From assembly GCA_964630265.1 (NCBI GenBank), contig CAZVRW010000011.1, forward strand, positions 1 to 64,000: a DNA stretch of 64,000 nucleotides, in the 5' to 3' direction. Numbering within the stretch: the stretch's first letter is position 1; the number at the start of each line of letters is the position of its first letter. Below are positions 8,432 to 17,326 of the stretch, piece after piece. The stretch is from CAZBWP01 sp964630265. Its GTDB lineage: Bacteria; Pseudomonadota; Alphaproteobacteria; Rhodospirillales; Defluviicoccaceae. Position numbers and translations under genes: made by a program. The notes beneath the pieces are model-generated. The model made no database searches. It was not told where the DNA came from and saw only the letters and a program-made list of their open reading frames with translations.

Positions 8432-9262
8432 TCAAGGAACCTTGTCGGCCGCCGCTTCGTCAGGCCCATCATCGGCGGCATCGGCGCACGCATTGGCGCG
8501 CGCCATGGAGCGCTCGATCAGGGACACCGCATAGATGGAGATCTCGTAGAGCAGCACGATCGGTACGGCGAGACCGATCTGGCTGATCACGTCGGGGGGC
8601 GTCAGAATGGCGGCGGCGACGAAGGCGAGGACGATGGCGTAGCGGCGTTTGTCCCGCATGCCCTGGGCCGAGATCATGCCGGCGCGGGCGAGCAGGGTGC
8701 TGGCGACGGGGAGCTGAAAGGCGATTCCGAATGCGAAGATCAACCGCATCACCAGCGACAGATATTGGTCGACCTTGGCCTCAAGCTGGATCGGCAGGCC
8801 GCCGTCGGTGCCCGGCGTCTCGAAGCTCAGGAAGAACTGCCAAGCGAGCGGAAAGATCGCGTAGTAGACCAGCGCGCCGCCCATGACGAACAGGATCGGC
8901 GTCGCCACCAGGAACGGCAGGAACGCCCGTTTCTCGTTCCGATAGAGGCCGGGGGCGACGAACAGCCAGATCTGGGTGGCGATCACCGGAAAGGCGATGA
9001 ACATCGCCGCGAAGAAGGCGACCTTGACGTACGTGAAAAACGCCTCGTGCAGGGCGGTGTAAATCATCCGCCGCTCGCCGCCCTGGGATTCCAGAATGGC
9101 CGCCAGGGGGCGCACCAGGAAGCCGTAGATGTCGGCGGAAAAAAAGTAACAGATGAAGAACAGGACGAGGATGGACAGCAGGCTGTAGACGAGGCGGCGG
9201 CGCAACTCGATCAGATGATCGAGCAGCGGCATCCTGGCCTCGTCGACGTCGCTGTCTGCCAT
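8432..9262 (-). CDS. tatC: Twin-arginine translocase subunit TatC
   Basis: Membrane receptor of the Tat pathway, which recognises twin-arginine signal peptides of folded proteins. The 276-residue product begins with an acidic cytoplasmic segment and then the hallmark LLDHLIELRRRL. Six hydrophobic helices follow, with the conserved FFTYVK loop and RRYAIVLAFVAAAILTPPDVISQ near the C-terminal third. A charged tail rich in Asp/Glu closes the protein. It sits directly after tatB in the tatABC order. Confidence 0.97.
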   Translation of the reverse strand: MADSDVDEARMPLLDHLIELRRRLVYSLLSILVLFFICYFFSADIYGFLVRPLAAILESQGGERRMIYTALHEAFFTYVKVAFFAAMFIAFPVIATQIWLFVAPGLYRNEKRAFLPFLVATPILFVMGGALVYYAIFPLAWQFFLSFETPGTDGGLPIQLEAKVDQYLSLVMRLIFAFGIAFQLPVASTLLARAGMISAQGMRDKRRYAIVLAFVAAAILTPPDVISQIGLAVPIVLLYEISIYAVSLIERSMARANACADAADDGPDEAAADKVP

Positions 9263-9311
9263 GGGTCGGGAACGGGATCAGGTCGGGCGGACGGTGCGGC
9301 GGCGCGGCATC

Positions 9312-9749
9312 TCAACGGCCCGCCGCGCCGGACGTTTTCGCGTCATTCGCAGCCGCCTTGTCCGCGTCCGGCGCCTCGGCCGGGGCATCCCCAGCCGCTG
9401 CCGGCGCGTCGCCGTGCGCCACCTTGCTCTTGTCCAACCGGTCCATCAGGTCGCGATTGAACTTCACCGGGTCGAAATCCTCGGTAAGCGTGCCGCCCGG
9501 ATCCACCTCTTTCTTGACGGCGTCGACGGGATCGAAGGTGCGGGCGGCATTCATCTCTTTCTTTATGTCGTCCAGTTCGGCCTCGCGGATCATCTCGTCG
9601 ACGCCGGATTGAAATTCGCGGGCGAGGCCGCGGGCCTTGCGCATCACCTTGGTCACTCCGCGCAGTGCCTTTGGCAAGTCCTTCGGGCCGACGATAATCA
9701 GCGCCAGCACGGCGACAATGAAAAACTCCGACCAGCCGATGTCGAGCAT
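9312..9749 (-). CDS. tatB: Sec-independent translocase protein TatB
   Basis: Tat receptor-complex subunit of 145 residues. It begins MLDIGWSEFFIVAVLALIIV, the typical TatB membrane anchor with the conserved Glu at position 8. The VGPKDLPKALR hinge and an amphipathic helix follow, and then a long Ala/Asp/Lys-rich tail that looks unstructured. The longer tail and the VGPKDLP signature distinguish it from TatA. It lies between tatA and tatC. Confidence 0.96.
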   Translation of the reverse strand: MLDIGWSEFFIVAVLALIIVGPKDLPKALRGVTKVMRKARGLAREFQSGVDEMIREAELDDIKKEMNAARTFDPVDAVKKEVDPGGTLTEDFDPVKFNRDLMDRLDKSKVAHGDAPAAAGDAPAEAPDADKAAANDAKTSGAAGR

Positions 9750-9909
9750 GGCTGGTCAAGCGTCCCTAACGAAACGGTCGCCGCCCCGGCGGCACGCGAT
9801 CGGTCGCCGCACGCGCCCGCCATCCGATCGACGGATTCGCATTACGAGCATGGTCATCCGGAAGTCCGCCTCATCTGCAGGCTGCCCCTCGTCCGTCGAC
9901 CCGGACGCG

Positions 9910-10152
9910 TCAGGACTTGGCGGCCTCGTCCCGCTCCCGGATCGACTCGGCCGTGCGCTGGCTTTCGGCTTGGATCTGCCGAGGTTCCGCGGCCGCGGTC
10001 TCCTCGGTGTCCTCCTCTTTCATGCCTTTCTTGAATGATTTCAGGCCCTTGCCAAAATCGCCCATGATCGCGGAAATCTTGCCGCGACCGCCGAACAGCA
10101 AAAGGACGACGGCAAGGACAATGATCCAGTGCCAGATGCTGAAAGTTCCCAT
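9910..10152 (-). CDS. tatA: Sec-independent translocase protein TatA
   Basis: Pore-forming Tat subunit of 80 residues: a short N-terminal membrane helix (IWHWIIVLAVVLLLFG), the FGGRGKISAIMGDFGKGLKSFKKG hinge and amphipathic region (two adjoining pieces), and a charged tail. It is separated from tatB by 160 bp and from scpB by 78 bp, the loosest spacing in this block, so an internal promoter is possible although none is obvious. Confidence 0.96.
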   Translation of the reverse strand: MGTFSIWHWIIVLAVVLLLFGGRGKISAIMGDFGKGLKSFKKGMKEEDTEETAAAEPRQIQAESQRTAESIRERDEAAKS

Positions 10153-10230
10153 ACCCTCGTTCTCTGTGGTGGCTGAGGCGTTGATAGCGGATAATGCCAG
10201 ACTCTGATATGGCTCGCAACGGCGCCCGCG

Positions 10231-10857
10231 TCAGGTGGGCTGGTCGGATTCGCTGACATCCGGATCATCGGCGGCAAGCGGCGGGTCGGCCGCCTCGGCC
10301 CGCTCGCCATAGGCCTGGACCGCTGGCCGCGCATCCAGCAGCCCGGCGGCCCGCAGATCGTCGATGCCCGGCAGATCCTGGATCCGGCGCAGACCGAAAT
10401 GGTCGAGAAAGCCCTCTGTGGTGGCCCACATCACCGGGCGCCCCGGGGTCTCCCGGCGGCCGCGCGGGCGAATCCAGCCCTCCTCGAACAGCACGTCCAT
10501 GGTGCCCTTGCTGACCTGGACGCCCCGGATTTCCTCGATCTCCGCCCGCGTCACCGGCTGATGATAGGCGATGATGGCGAGCGTCTCCACCGCGGCGCGG
10601 GAGATCCGCCGCTGCACCGTCTGCTCCCGGGCGAGCCGCGGCGCCAGATCGGGTGCCGTGCGGAAGGCCCAGGCTCGGTCGACACGGACCAGCTGTACCC
10701 CGCGCCCCTGGTAGAGTTCGGCGAGCGCCGCCAGGGTCGCTTTGGCGTCGGCGCCCTCAGGCAGCCGCTCGGCCAGCCGGCGCTCGGGCACCGGTTCGGC
10801 CGAGGCGAACAGCAGCGCTTCGAGCAGGCGGACATCCTCGGGGTCGACCGTGGTCAT
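10231..10857 (-). CDS. scpB: Segregation and condensation protein B
   Basis: Kleisin-interacting winged-helix protein that works with ScpA and SMC in chromosome condensation. The 208-residue product begins MTTVDPEDVRLLEALLFA and carries the conserved LAIIAYHQPVTRAEIEEIRG core and an acidic C-terminal tail. I chose the ATG at 10857, whose first base is the last base of the scpA stop. A GTG three bases earlier (10860) would give a 4-bp overlap. Either start implies coupling to scpA. Confidence 0.93.
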   Translation of the reverse strand: MTTVDPEDVRLLEALLFASAEPVPERRLAERLPEGADAKATLAALAELYQGRGVQLVRVDRAWAFRTAPDLAPRLAREQTVQRRISRAAVETLAIIAYHQPVTRAEIEEIRGVQVSKGTMDVLFEEGWIRPRGRRETPGRPVMWATTEGFLDHFGLRRIQDLPGIDDLRAAGLLDARPAVQAYGERAEAADPPLAADDPDVSESDQPT

Positions 10858-11648
10858 CACTCCGCCTCGCGATCCCGGCCGGGGCCGAGGCGGATGGCGC
10901 CGAACGGCTCCGTCTGGCGCAGGCTGAGTTCGCCCTCGCGCGCCAGTTCCAGGCTCGCGACGAAGGTGGCGGCGAGGGTCGAGCGCGCCGTTAACTCGCC
11001 CCGGCCGAGCGCTTCAAGGGTTCCCGGTGGCAAAAAACTGGTCAGCATCTCCCAGTTCGGCAGGCGTCCCAACGCGCGTCGCAACCGCGCCAGCGCCGCT
11101 TCAACCGTACTCAGTTCGGAGGTGACGATGCGCAACACCTTGGGCTGCTGATTGGCGAGGTGTCGGCCATAGGCGCGCAGCAGGTCGGCGAGGCTGAGGT
11201 CGACGACGGTGACCGCCGATGTCTCGAATCGCTCGGGCGCGCCGCGCGGGAACACGTCGATGCCCAGCCGCGGCCGTTTGAACAGTCGCTCGCCGGCCTC
11301 GCGCATCGCTTCCAGGCGTTGCAGCTGGAACGTCAGCGCCGCCGCCATGTCGCTCGCCGACGGGGCGTCGGCTTGCGGCGGTTCGGGCAGCAGCAGCCGC
11401 GACTTCAAATACGCGAGCCACGCCGCCATCACCAGGTACTCGGCGGCCAGTTCCAGGTCGGCCCGCTGCGCGGCGGCGATGAACGCGAGGTACTGGTCGG
11501 CGAGCAGCGTGATGGAGAGCTGTCGCAGATCCACCTTCTGGTCGCGGGCGAGCGCCAGCAGCACGTCCAGCGGGCCTTCCCAGCCCTCGATGTCGACCAC
11601 GAACGCCGCGGCCGTCCGCTCGGGATCGATGGCCGCGGCATCGCTCAT
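10857..11648 (-). CDS. scpA: Segregation and condensation protein A (kleisin)
   Basis: The 263-residue protein bridges SMC heads with ScpB. It contains the diagnostic WEGPLDVLLALARDQKVDLRQ region (residues about 23-45; read as WEGPLDVLL then ARDQKVDL), LADQYLAFI, and EYLVMAAWLAYLKSRLLLPEP (shown in two overlapping parts). The C-terminal winged helix follows LPPGTLEALGRGELTARSTLAATFVASLELAREG, split by a variable loop. It begins one base after the metalloprotease stop and overlaps scpB. No smc gene is in the window, as usual for alphaproteobacteria. Confidence 0.93.
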   Translation of the reverse strand: MSDAAAIDPERTAAAFVVDIEGWEGPLDVLLALARDQKVDLRQLSITLLADQYLAFIAAAQRADLELAAEYLVMAAWLAYLKSRLLLPEPPQADAPSASDMAAALTFQLQRLEAMREAGERLFKRPRLGIDVFPRGAPERFETSAVTVVDLSLADLLRAYGRHLANQQPKVLRIVTSELSTVEAALARLRRALGRLPNWEMLTSFLPPGTLEALGRGELTARSTLAATFVASLELAREGELSLRQTEPFGAIRLGPGRDREAE

Positions 11649-12335
11649 TTACAGCGCCGCCAACCGAAAAATATGGTCGCTGACCGCTTGCGCCGGGGCG
11701 ACGACGATCCACTGGAAGACGTTCAGGTCCATGCCCAATTCGCGGCCGATGAACGGCAGCAGGAAGACGACGCCGATGATCAGCAGGAAGCCGAATTTTT
11801 CGAGCCCGGCGAACCGCATCGCCAAAGGCACGGGCAGCAGCCCGGCGAGCACGCGTCCGCCATCCAGCGGCAGGATCGGCAGCATGTTGAACACGGCGAG
11901 GAGGACGTTGAACCAGACCGCGAACTGCAGGTTGAGGGCGAGCCAGTGCACGGCCAGGTGTGGCGCCGGCGGCACCAGGTTGAGGAGCAGAGCCGCGCTC
12001 ACCGCCATCACGATGTTGATGCCGGGGCCGGCAGCGGCGACCCAGATCATATCGCGCCGCGGGTTGCGCAGCCGCTGTGCCACCACCGGCACGGGCTTGG
12101 CGTAGCCCAGCATCATCCGGCCGCCGGACAGCAGCAGCAACATGGCGGGCAGAATGATCGTCCCGAAGCGATCGATGTGGCGCAGCGGATTGAGGGAGAT
12201 GCGCCCGTGGCGTTCCGCCGTGTCGTCACCGAAGGCGCGCGCCACGTAGCCGTGCGCCGCTTCGTGCAAGGTAATCGCCAGCAACACCGGCAGCACCATG
12301 GCCGTCGCGTTGAGGATCAAGGTCTCGCTGCTCAT
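11649..12335 (-). CDS. Site-2-type membrane metalloprotease (peptidase M50, YwhC-like)
   Basis: Predicted intramembrane zinc protease of 228 residues with about six hydrophobic segments. The zinc site HEAAH appears in the first helix (LLAITLHEAAHGYVARAFG). The second conserved element, NMLPILPLDGGRVL, supplies the downstream Asp ligand. There is no PDZ domain, which separates it from RseP and groups it with short YwhC/Rv-type site-2 proteases of unknown substrate. The start at 12335 gives an ATGA overlap with nagZ, and the stop abuts the scpA start, so it is embedded in the operon. The longer upstream reading is arginine-rich and belongs to the nagZ shadow. Confidence 0.88.
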   Translation of the reverse strand: MSSETLILNATAMVLPVLLAITLHEAAHGYVARAFGDDTAERHGRISLNPLRHIDRFGTIILPAMLLLLSGGRMMLGYAKPVPVVAQRLRNPRRDMIWVAAAGPGINIVMAVSAALLLNLVPPAPHLAVHWLALNLQFAVWFNVLLAVFNMLPILPLDGGRVLAGLLPVPLAMRFAGLEKFGFLLIIGVVFLLPFIGRELGMDLNVFQWIVVAPAQAVSDHIFRLAAL

Positions 12336-13390
12336 CCTGTGGCGCTCCCCAAGACGCTGCCGAGGAGCGCGTCGACGCGCGCGCGGGCGGCCGCCACATC
12401 GAGGTGCTCCGGTGGCTGCCGCCACGCGTCCGCCCGGGCGAGGCGTCGTCTTGCCGCCGGGGTGAGCGGCGGGCAGGCCTCGGCGATGGCCGTCATCGCG
12501 GCGAGATCGCCATTGCAGTGGAGCGCCACGTCGCAGCCGGCGGCCAGCGCCTCCCGTGCCCGCTCGGCCGGCATGCCGGCAAGCGCGTTCATGCAGAGAT
12601 CGTCGGAGACGAGGACGCCCTCGAAGCCGAGGGTGCCGCGGATGACGGTTTCGATCACGAGTCGGGAGGTGGTCGCCGGACGCGTCGGGTCGATCGCGGC
12701 GTAGACGACATGCGCCGTCATCGCCCAGGGCATGTCGGCGAGGGCCCGAAACGGCACGAAATCCAGACGCTCCATGTCCGACAGCGAGGCGTCGACCACG
12801 GGCAGGGCCAAGTGGCTGTCAACCTGGGCGCGGCCGTGACCGGGCACGTGCTTGATCACCGGCAGGACCCCGCCGGCGCGGAGGCCCTCGCAGGCGGCCC
12901 GACCGAGATCGGCCACCACGGTCGGATCTGCGGCAAAGGCCCGGTCGCCGATCACCGCATCGGCGCCCGGCTGCGGCACGTCCAGCACCGGTAGGCAGTC
13001 GACGTCGATGCCGAGCGCCGTCACCTCATGGGCGATCAGCCGGGCGTTGAGCCGGACCGCCTCGACGGCCGCGTCCGGGCGGGCGCGGGCCAACGCACCG
13101 AACCGCGCCGCCGGTGGAAACTCCGGCCAGTGGGGCGGCCGGAGCCTGGCGACCCGGCCACCTTCCTGGTCGATCAGGATCGGCGCGTCGGTGCGGCCGA
13201 CGATGGCGCGCAGTTCGCCGCAGAGGGCGCGCACCTGTGCCGGTTCCACACAGTTGCGCGCGAACAGGATGAAGCCGAGCGGATCCGCGGCGGCGAACAG
13301 GCGACGCTCGTCGGCGGTGAGCGTGTCGCCGGCGAGGCCGAAGATCACGGCGCGGGGGGCGGGTTGGGCGGCGTCAGCCACTGGGACCAA
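12332..13390 (-). CDS. nagZ: Beta-N-acetylhexosaminidase (GH3, NagZ)
   Basis: Cytoplasmic peptidoglycan-recycling enzyme that removes N-acetylglucosamine from anhydro-muropeptides. The 352-residue protein has the GH3 hallmark KHVPGHGRAQVDSHLALP, containing the catalytic His/Asp pair on a mobile loop, plus LIDQEGGRVARLR and VLVSDDLCMNALAG with the nucleophile Asp. Length is normal. It overlaps the SPOR-protein stop by 17 bp. Its cell-wall role fits the adjacent SPOR protein and the NlpD-like factor downstream. Confidence 0.94.
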   Translation of the reverse strand: MVPVADAAQPAPRAVIFGLAGDTLTADERRLFAAADPLGFILFARNCVEPAQVRALCGELRAIVGRTDAPILIDQEGGRVARLRPPHWPEFPPAARFGALARARPDAAVEAVRLNARLIAHEVTALGIDVDCLPVLDVPQPGADAVIGDRAFAADPTVVADLGRAACEGLRAGGVLPVIKHVPGHGRAQVDSHLALPVVDASLSDMERLDFVPFRALADMPWAMTAHVVYAAIDPTRPATTSRLVIETVIRGTLGFEGVLVSDDLCMNALAGMPAERAREALAAGCDVALHCNGDLAAMTAIAEACPPLTPAARRRLARADAWRQPPEHLDVAAARARVDALLGSVLGSATG

Positions 13391-14228
13391 TCACCAGGCA
13401 GCCGACGTTGCGCGCCTTCAGTGTGCGACAGAGATCGGCAGCGGCGGCCGCGTCGGCCAGCGGCCCGGCACGCAGCCGGAACCAGACGCCGCGGTCCGCC
13501 AGTTCGACCCGCGACACCTCCGGGGTCAGCGCGTCGAGCAGGTCGCCTTGGCGGCCGCTGATGCGCTTCCACTCGCTCAGCGCCTCGGCCTCCGTTCGCA
13601 CCGAGGCGAGCTGGATCTGATGGGCGCCGGTCGACGCCGCGTGCCTCGATGCCGCCCCTGTCGGCTCCATCTGTGTCGTCGCTTCGATCAGGGCCGCCAG
13701 GTCGGCAACGTCGGTGGCCGACGCCGGCGGCGGGGCGGCGGTGCCTGCCGGGGCGCCGGAGGGCTCGGTTGGAATCTCGGCGGTGTCCGGAACGGTTGCG
13801 GCCTCCGCGACCGGTTCGGCCGGTGCCGGCGCCGGCTGGACCGGTGGGGCAGCGGGCGCCTCCGGCGGCGGCAGCAGCCGTTCCGCCGGCGGCGGTGTGC
13901 CATCGTCGCCGACCCGGCGATAGACGAGCTTGTCGCGATCGGCGATGCTGAGTCCGCCCGGGTCCGTCGGCCGCTCCTTGATCGGTGTCTCGCCGGCACG
14001 GACCAGCGGTGCGGCGTCCGGCGTCGCCGGGTTCGGCTGCGACGTCATCCCCCACCAAATCAGGCCGACGCCGAAAGTGCCGATCACCAGGGTCAGCGCC
14101 CCCACGATCAGCCAGGTCAGGCGGCGCTCGGGCCGTGCCCGCCGGCCGACGATCGGATCCTTCGCCGCGAGGCCGATCTCGGGTGGTAGATCGAAGGGCA
14201 GCTTGTCATCCCGACGTTCGGGTCTCAA
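13374..14228 (-). CDS. SPOR-domain membrane protein
   Basis: A 284-residue bitopic membrane protein. The short cytoplasmic N-terminus is followed by one transmembrane helix (LTWLIVGALTLVIGTFGVGL), a long Pro/Ala-rich periplasmic linker, and a C-terminal SPOR domain of about 75 residues (IQLASVRTEAEALSEWKRI onward, ending CLVIGPSG). SPOR domains bind denuded septal glycan, so a cell-division or envelope role similar to FtsN is likely, but it is not demonstrably FtsN. It lies between argS (4-bp overlap) and nagZ (17-bp overlap), the usual alphaproteobacterial position. Confidence 0.88.
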   Translation of the reverse strand: MRPERRDDKLPFDLPPEIGLAAKDPIVGRRARPERRLTWLIVGALTLVIGTFGVGLIWWGMTSQPNPATPDAAPLVRAGETPIKERPTDPGGLSIADRDKLVYRRVGDDGTPPPAERLLPPPEAPAAPPVQPAPAPAEPVAEAATVPDTAEIPTEPSGAPAGTAAPPPASATDVADLAALIEATTQMEPTGAASRHAASTGAHQIQLASVRTEAEALSEWKRISGRQGDLLDALTPEVSRVELADRGVWFRLRAGPLADAAAAADLCRTLKARNVGCLVIGPSG

Positions 14229-15979
14229 CGCAATTCCTCCACGGGCACGACGCCGAACACGCCGAACCCCGACACGATCACCAGTTGCACCCCCCGGACC
14301 AGCGCGAGACGGGCCTGGGTCAGCGGCACGTCCGCAGCGGTAATGAAGCGCAGGCTGGCATCATCCTTGCCCTTGGTCCAGAGTCCGTGGAACAGCGCCG
14401 CCAGGTCCTGCAGATAGAAGGCGATGCGATGCGGCTCATGGGCGAGCGCCGCGGTCTCGATCAGTCGCGGCCATGCGGCGATCGCCTTGATGACCGCGAG
14501 TTCGGCTTCGTCGTCGAGCCGGCTCAACGGGGCGCCGGAGAGCGCCGCGTCGCTCACCGCCGCCTGGCCCAGGTCCGTCGCCGCGTGCCGCAGCACCGAG
14601 CAGCAGCGGGCATGGGCGTAATGGACATAGAACACCGGATTGTCGCGGGATTGCTCCAGCACCGCCTGGAAATCGAAGTCGAGCGGGGCATCGTTGCGCC
14701 GCGTCAGCATCATGAAGCGGAAGACGTCCCGTCCCACCCGGTCGACCACCTCGCGCAGCGTCACGAAGGAGCCGGCGCGCTTCGACATCTTCACCGGCTG
14801 GCCGCCGTCGAGCAGGTTGACCATCTGGCAGAGCTTGACGTCGAGCATTCCCCGGCCGTCGGTGATCGCCGAGATCGCCGCCTGCAGCCGCTTGACATAG
14901 CCGCCGTGATCCGCGCCCCAGACGTCGATCATGGTGTTGAAGCCGCGCCGCGCCTTGTCGGCGTGGCAGGCGATGTCCGAGGCGAAGTAGGTCCAGGAGC
15001 CGTCGGACTTTTTCAGCGGACGGTCGACCTCGTCGCCGAACGCGGTGGCGCGGAACAGCACCTGCGGCCGCGGCTCCCAGTCGTCGGGCAGTTTGCCCTT
15101 GGGCGGCTCCAAGATGCCCTCGTAGATCAGGTCCTTGGCCGCCAGCGCGAGGAACGCCGCATCGACCGCGCCGGCCTCGATCAGCCGCTGTTCAGAGGTG
15201 AACACCGCGTGGTGGATGCCGAGCGCCGCCAGGTCATCGCGGATCAACGCCATCATCGCCGCGACCGCACGGCCGCGGAAATCGGGCAGCCAGTCCGCCT
15301 CGGGCCGGTCGTGCCACTGTGGTCCATCGGCCGCCGCGATCGCCTGGCCGAGCGGCACCAGATAGTCGCCGCGATAGAGGCCCTCGGGGATCGGGCCGAT
15401 ATCCTCGCCCAGCGCCTGGCGATAGCGCAGGTGGACGGAGCGGGCGAGCGCATCCACCTGGGCGCCGGCGTCATTGATGTAATACTCGCGGGTGACCGCG
15501 TAGCCGGCCCTCTCCAGCAGCGCCGCGAGTGCGTCGCCGACCACGGCGCCGCGGCCGTGACCGACGTGCAGCGGGCCGGTAGGGTTGGCCGAGACGTATT
15601 CCACGTTCACCGGCGCGCCGGCGCCGAGCGCCGAGTCGCCATAGCGCGGCCCTGCTGCCAGGACGTCGGCGAGGCGCGCCTGCCAGAAGCCCGGCCGCAG
15701 CGCCAGATTGACGAAGCCCGGCCCGGCCACCTCGACCCGCGACACGTCATCGAGGGCTTCCAGGCGCAGGGCGAGGGAGACTGCGAGCTCGCGTGGCTTC
15801 AGGCCCGCCGGTTTGGCCAGCACCATGGCGGCGTTGGTGGTGACGTCGCCGTGGCTGGCATCGCGCGGCGGCTCCACCGAGACCCGCGAGACGTCGAGGC
15901 CGGCCGGCAGCTTGCCGGCCGCGGCCAGCGCGTCGACGGCCGCGGCCACCTCACGTTCGAAATGCCGGAACAGGTTCAT
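14225..15979 (-). CDS. argS: Arginyl-tRNA synthetase
   Basis: Class I synthetase charging tRNA-Arg. The 584-residue product starts MNLFRHFEREVAAAV and carries the HIGH-type motif in ANPTGPLHVGHGRGA and the KMSKS-type motif PVKMSKRAGSF. The C-terminal DALR anticodon-binding domain holds HYAHARCCSVLRH and a terminal VSGFGVFGVVP. The start at 15979 overlaps the dgt stop as ATGA. The open frame continues upstream but only into dgt shadow sequence. Length and motif spacing are normal. Confidence 0.96.
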   Translation of the reverse strand: MNLFRHFEREVAAAVDALAAAGKLPAGLDVSRVSVEPPRDASHGDVTTNAAMVLAKPAGLKPRELAVSLALRLEALDDVSRVEVAGPGFVNLALRPGFWQARLADVLAAGPRYGDSALGAGAPVNVEYVSANPTGPLHVGHGRGAVVGDALAALLERAGYAVTREYYINDAGAQVDALARSVHLRYRQALGEDIGPIPEGLYRGDYLVPLGQAIAAADGPQWHDRPEADWLPDFRGRAVAAMMALIRDDLAALGIHHAVFTSEQRLIEAGAVDAAFLALAAKDLIYEGILEPPKGKLPDDWEPRPQVLFRATAFGDEVDRPLKKSDGSWTYFASDIACHADKARRGFNTMIDVWGADHGGYVKRLQAAISAITDGRGMLDVKLCQMVNLLDGGQPVKMSKRAGSFVTLREVVDRVGRDVFRFMMLTRRNDAPLDFDFQAVLEQSRDNPVFYVHYAHARCCSVLRHAATDLGQAAVSDAALSGAPLSRLDDEAELAVIKAIAAWPRLIETAALAHEPHRIAFYLQDLAALFHGLWTKGKDDASLRFITAADVPLTQARLALVRGVQLVIVSGFGVFGVVPVEELR

Positions 15980-17160
15980 GAGCTTCTCGATTGTACGTCC
16001 AGCAGGTTGCGGTGCTCGTCCAGGGCGTGCCGATCGGTCATGCCGGCGACGTAATCGGCGACCGCGCGGGCCGTCGCCACGTCGCCGGGAGCGCCGGCGT
16101 ACCGTTGCCAGTCGGTCGGAAGGCAACCAGGCTCGTCAAGGAGCAGCCGGAACAACTCCCCGACCACCCGCCGCGCCTTGCTCGCCATGCGGTTCAGCTT
16201 GTAGTGGCGATACATGTTCTGAAAAAGAAACTTCTTCAACGCACCATCGTTGGCCTGCATTTCCGCGGAGAAGGCGACGACCGGCCGGCCGAGCCGTCGG
16301 ACGTCGTCGACCGATGCCGGCCGGGCTGCCTCCAGCCGGCGCCGTGTCTCCGCCACCAAGTCAGCCACCATCAACGAGATCAGCCGGCGGATCGACTCGT
16401 GGATAACCCGTTGGCGTTCCAGGCCGGGCCACGCGCGGCGCACCTCGGCGAAGACCGGCCCGACCAGCGGTACGCTCTCCAGGTCGTCGATGGCGAACAG
16501 GCCGGCGCGCAGACCGTCGTCGATGTCATGGTTGTTGTAGGCGATATCGTCGGCCAGGGACGCCACCTGCGCCTCGGCGCTTGGAAAGGTGGTCAATTCC
16601 AGGTCGTGGCCGGCCACGTACTCGGCGATGGCGTGCGGTGGCTGTGCCCGGCTGCCACCGGTACCGAGCAGCGGACCGTTGTGTTTAACCAGCCCCTCGA
16701 GGGTATCCCAGGTGAGGTTCAAGCCGTCGAAAGCGGCATAGCGGCGTTCCAGCAGGGTGACCACGCGCAGGCTTTGCGCATTGTGATCGAAGCCGTCGAA
16801 CGGCGCCATCAACTCGGCCAAGGCCTCCTCGCCCGCGTGTCCGAACGGCGGGTGGCCCAGGTCATGGGCCAGCGCCAGTGCCTCCGCCAAGTCCTCGTTC
16901 AACCGCAGCTGACGACAGATCGAGCGCGCGATCTGCGACACCTCGAGGCTGTGGGTCAGGCGGGTGCGGAAGAAGTCGCCCTCGTGATTGACGAACACCT
17001 GCGTCTTGTATTCCAGGCGCCGGAAGGCGGCGGAGTGAATGATCCGGTCACGGTCCCGCTGGAAGGCGGTCCGGTTGTCACTCTCGGGCTCGGGATGCAA
17101 GCGGCCACGGCTGGCCGAGGCCCGCGCGGCCCAAGGCGCCAGGATATCGGCTTCGCGCAT
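15976..17160 (-). CDS. dgt: Deoxyguanosinetriphosphate triphosphohydrolase-like protein
   Basis: HD-superfamily dNTP triphosphohydrolase that trims deoxynucleotide pools. The 394-residue product starts MREADILAPWAARASASRGR, followed by NRTAFQRDRDRIIHSAAFRRL. The metal-binding HD set is intact: the His in RLTHSLEV, the HD in LAHDLGHPPFGHAGEEAL, and a downstream Asp in SLADDIAYNNHDIDDGL. I chose the ATG at 17160. An upstream ATG at 17280 would add 40 low-quality residues and run over the erpA promoter. It heads a 14-gene minus-strand series and diverges from erpA. Confidence 0.93.
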   Translation of the reverse strand: MREADILAPWAARASASRGRLHPEPESDNRTAFQRDRDRIIHSAAFRRLEYKTQVFVNHEGDFFRTRLTHSLEVSQIARSICRQLRLNEDLAEALALAHDLGHPPFGHAGEEALAELMAPFDGFDHNAQSLRVVTLLERRYAAFDGLNLTWDTLEGLVKHNGPLLGTGGSRAQPPHAIAEYVAGHDLELTTFPSAEAQVASLADDIAYNNHDIDDGLRAGLFAIDDLESVPLVGPVFAEVRRAWPGLERQRVIHESIRRLISLMVADLVAETRRRLEAARPASVDDVRRLGRPVVAFSAEMQANDGALKKFLFQNMYRHYKLNRMASKARRVVGELFRLLLDEPGCLPTDWQRYAGAPGDVATARAVADYVAGMTDRHALDEHRNLLDVQSRSS

Positions 17161-17187
17161 GGCTGCTACGCTATCCGTGGCGGCGCA

Positions 17188-17234
17188 CCGGCGCAACGCC
17201 GCGATCTCTCGCGGCATTCCGGCGCAACGCCGCG
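17188..17234. repeat. Paired 16-bp direct repeats in the dgt/erpA divergent promoter region
   Basis: CCGGCGCAACGCCGCG occurs exactly at 17188-17203 and again at 17219-17234, 31 bp apart, about three helical turns. Each copy contains the small palindrome GGCG-CAA-CGCC. They lie just upstream of the erpA -35 element and between the divergent dgt and erpA starts, a position suited to an operator. The binding protein is unknown. Confidence 0.5.
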
Positions 17235-17249
17235 TCGGCGGCGGCCGGT

Positions 17250-17277
17250 TTGACAACCGCGCCCGCGTCGCTACATT
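17250..17277 (+). promoter_or_regulatory. Predicted promoter of erpA
   Basis: TTGACA at 17250-17255 and TACATT at 17272-17277 are separated by 16 bp, a good match to a housekeeping sigma-70-type promoter. The expected start of transcription lies about 43 bp before the erpA ATG. The element is intergenic and correctly oriented. Confidence 0.6.
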
Positions 17278-17326
17278 CAAGCTTGGTCAAGTTTTTCTGA
17301 TCCTTGAGCGAGGTGAGCGCCCGGCC

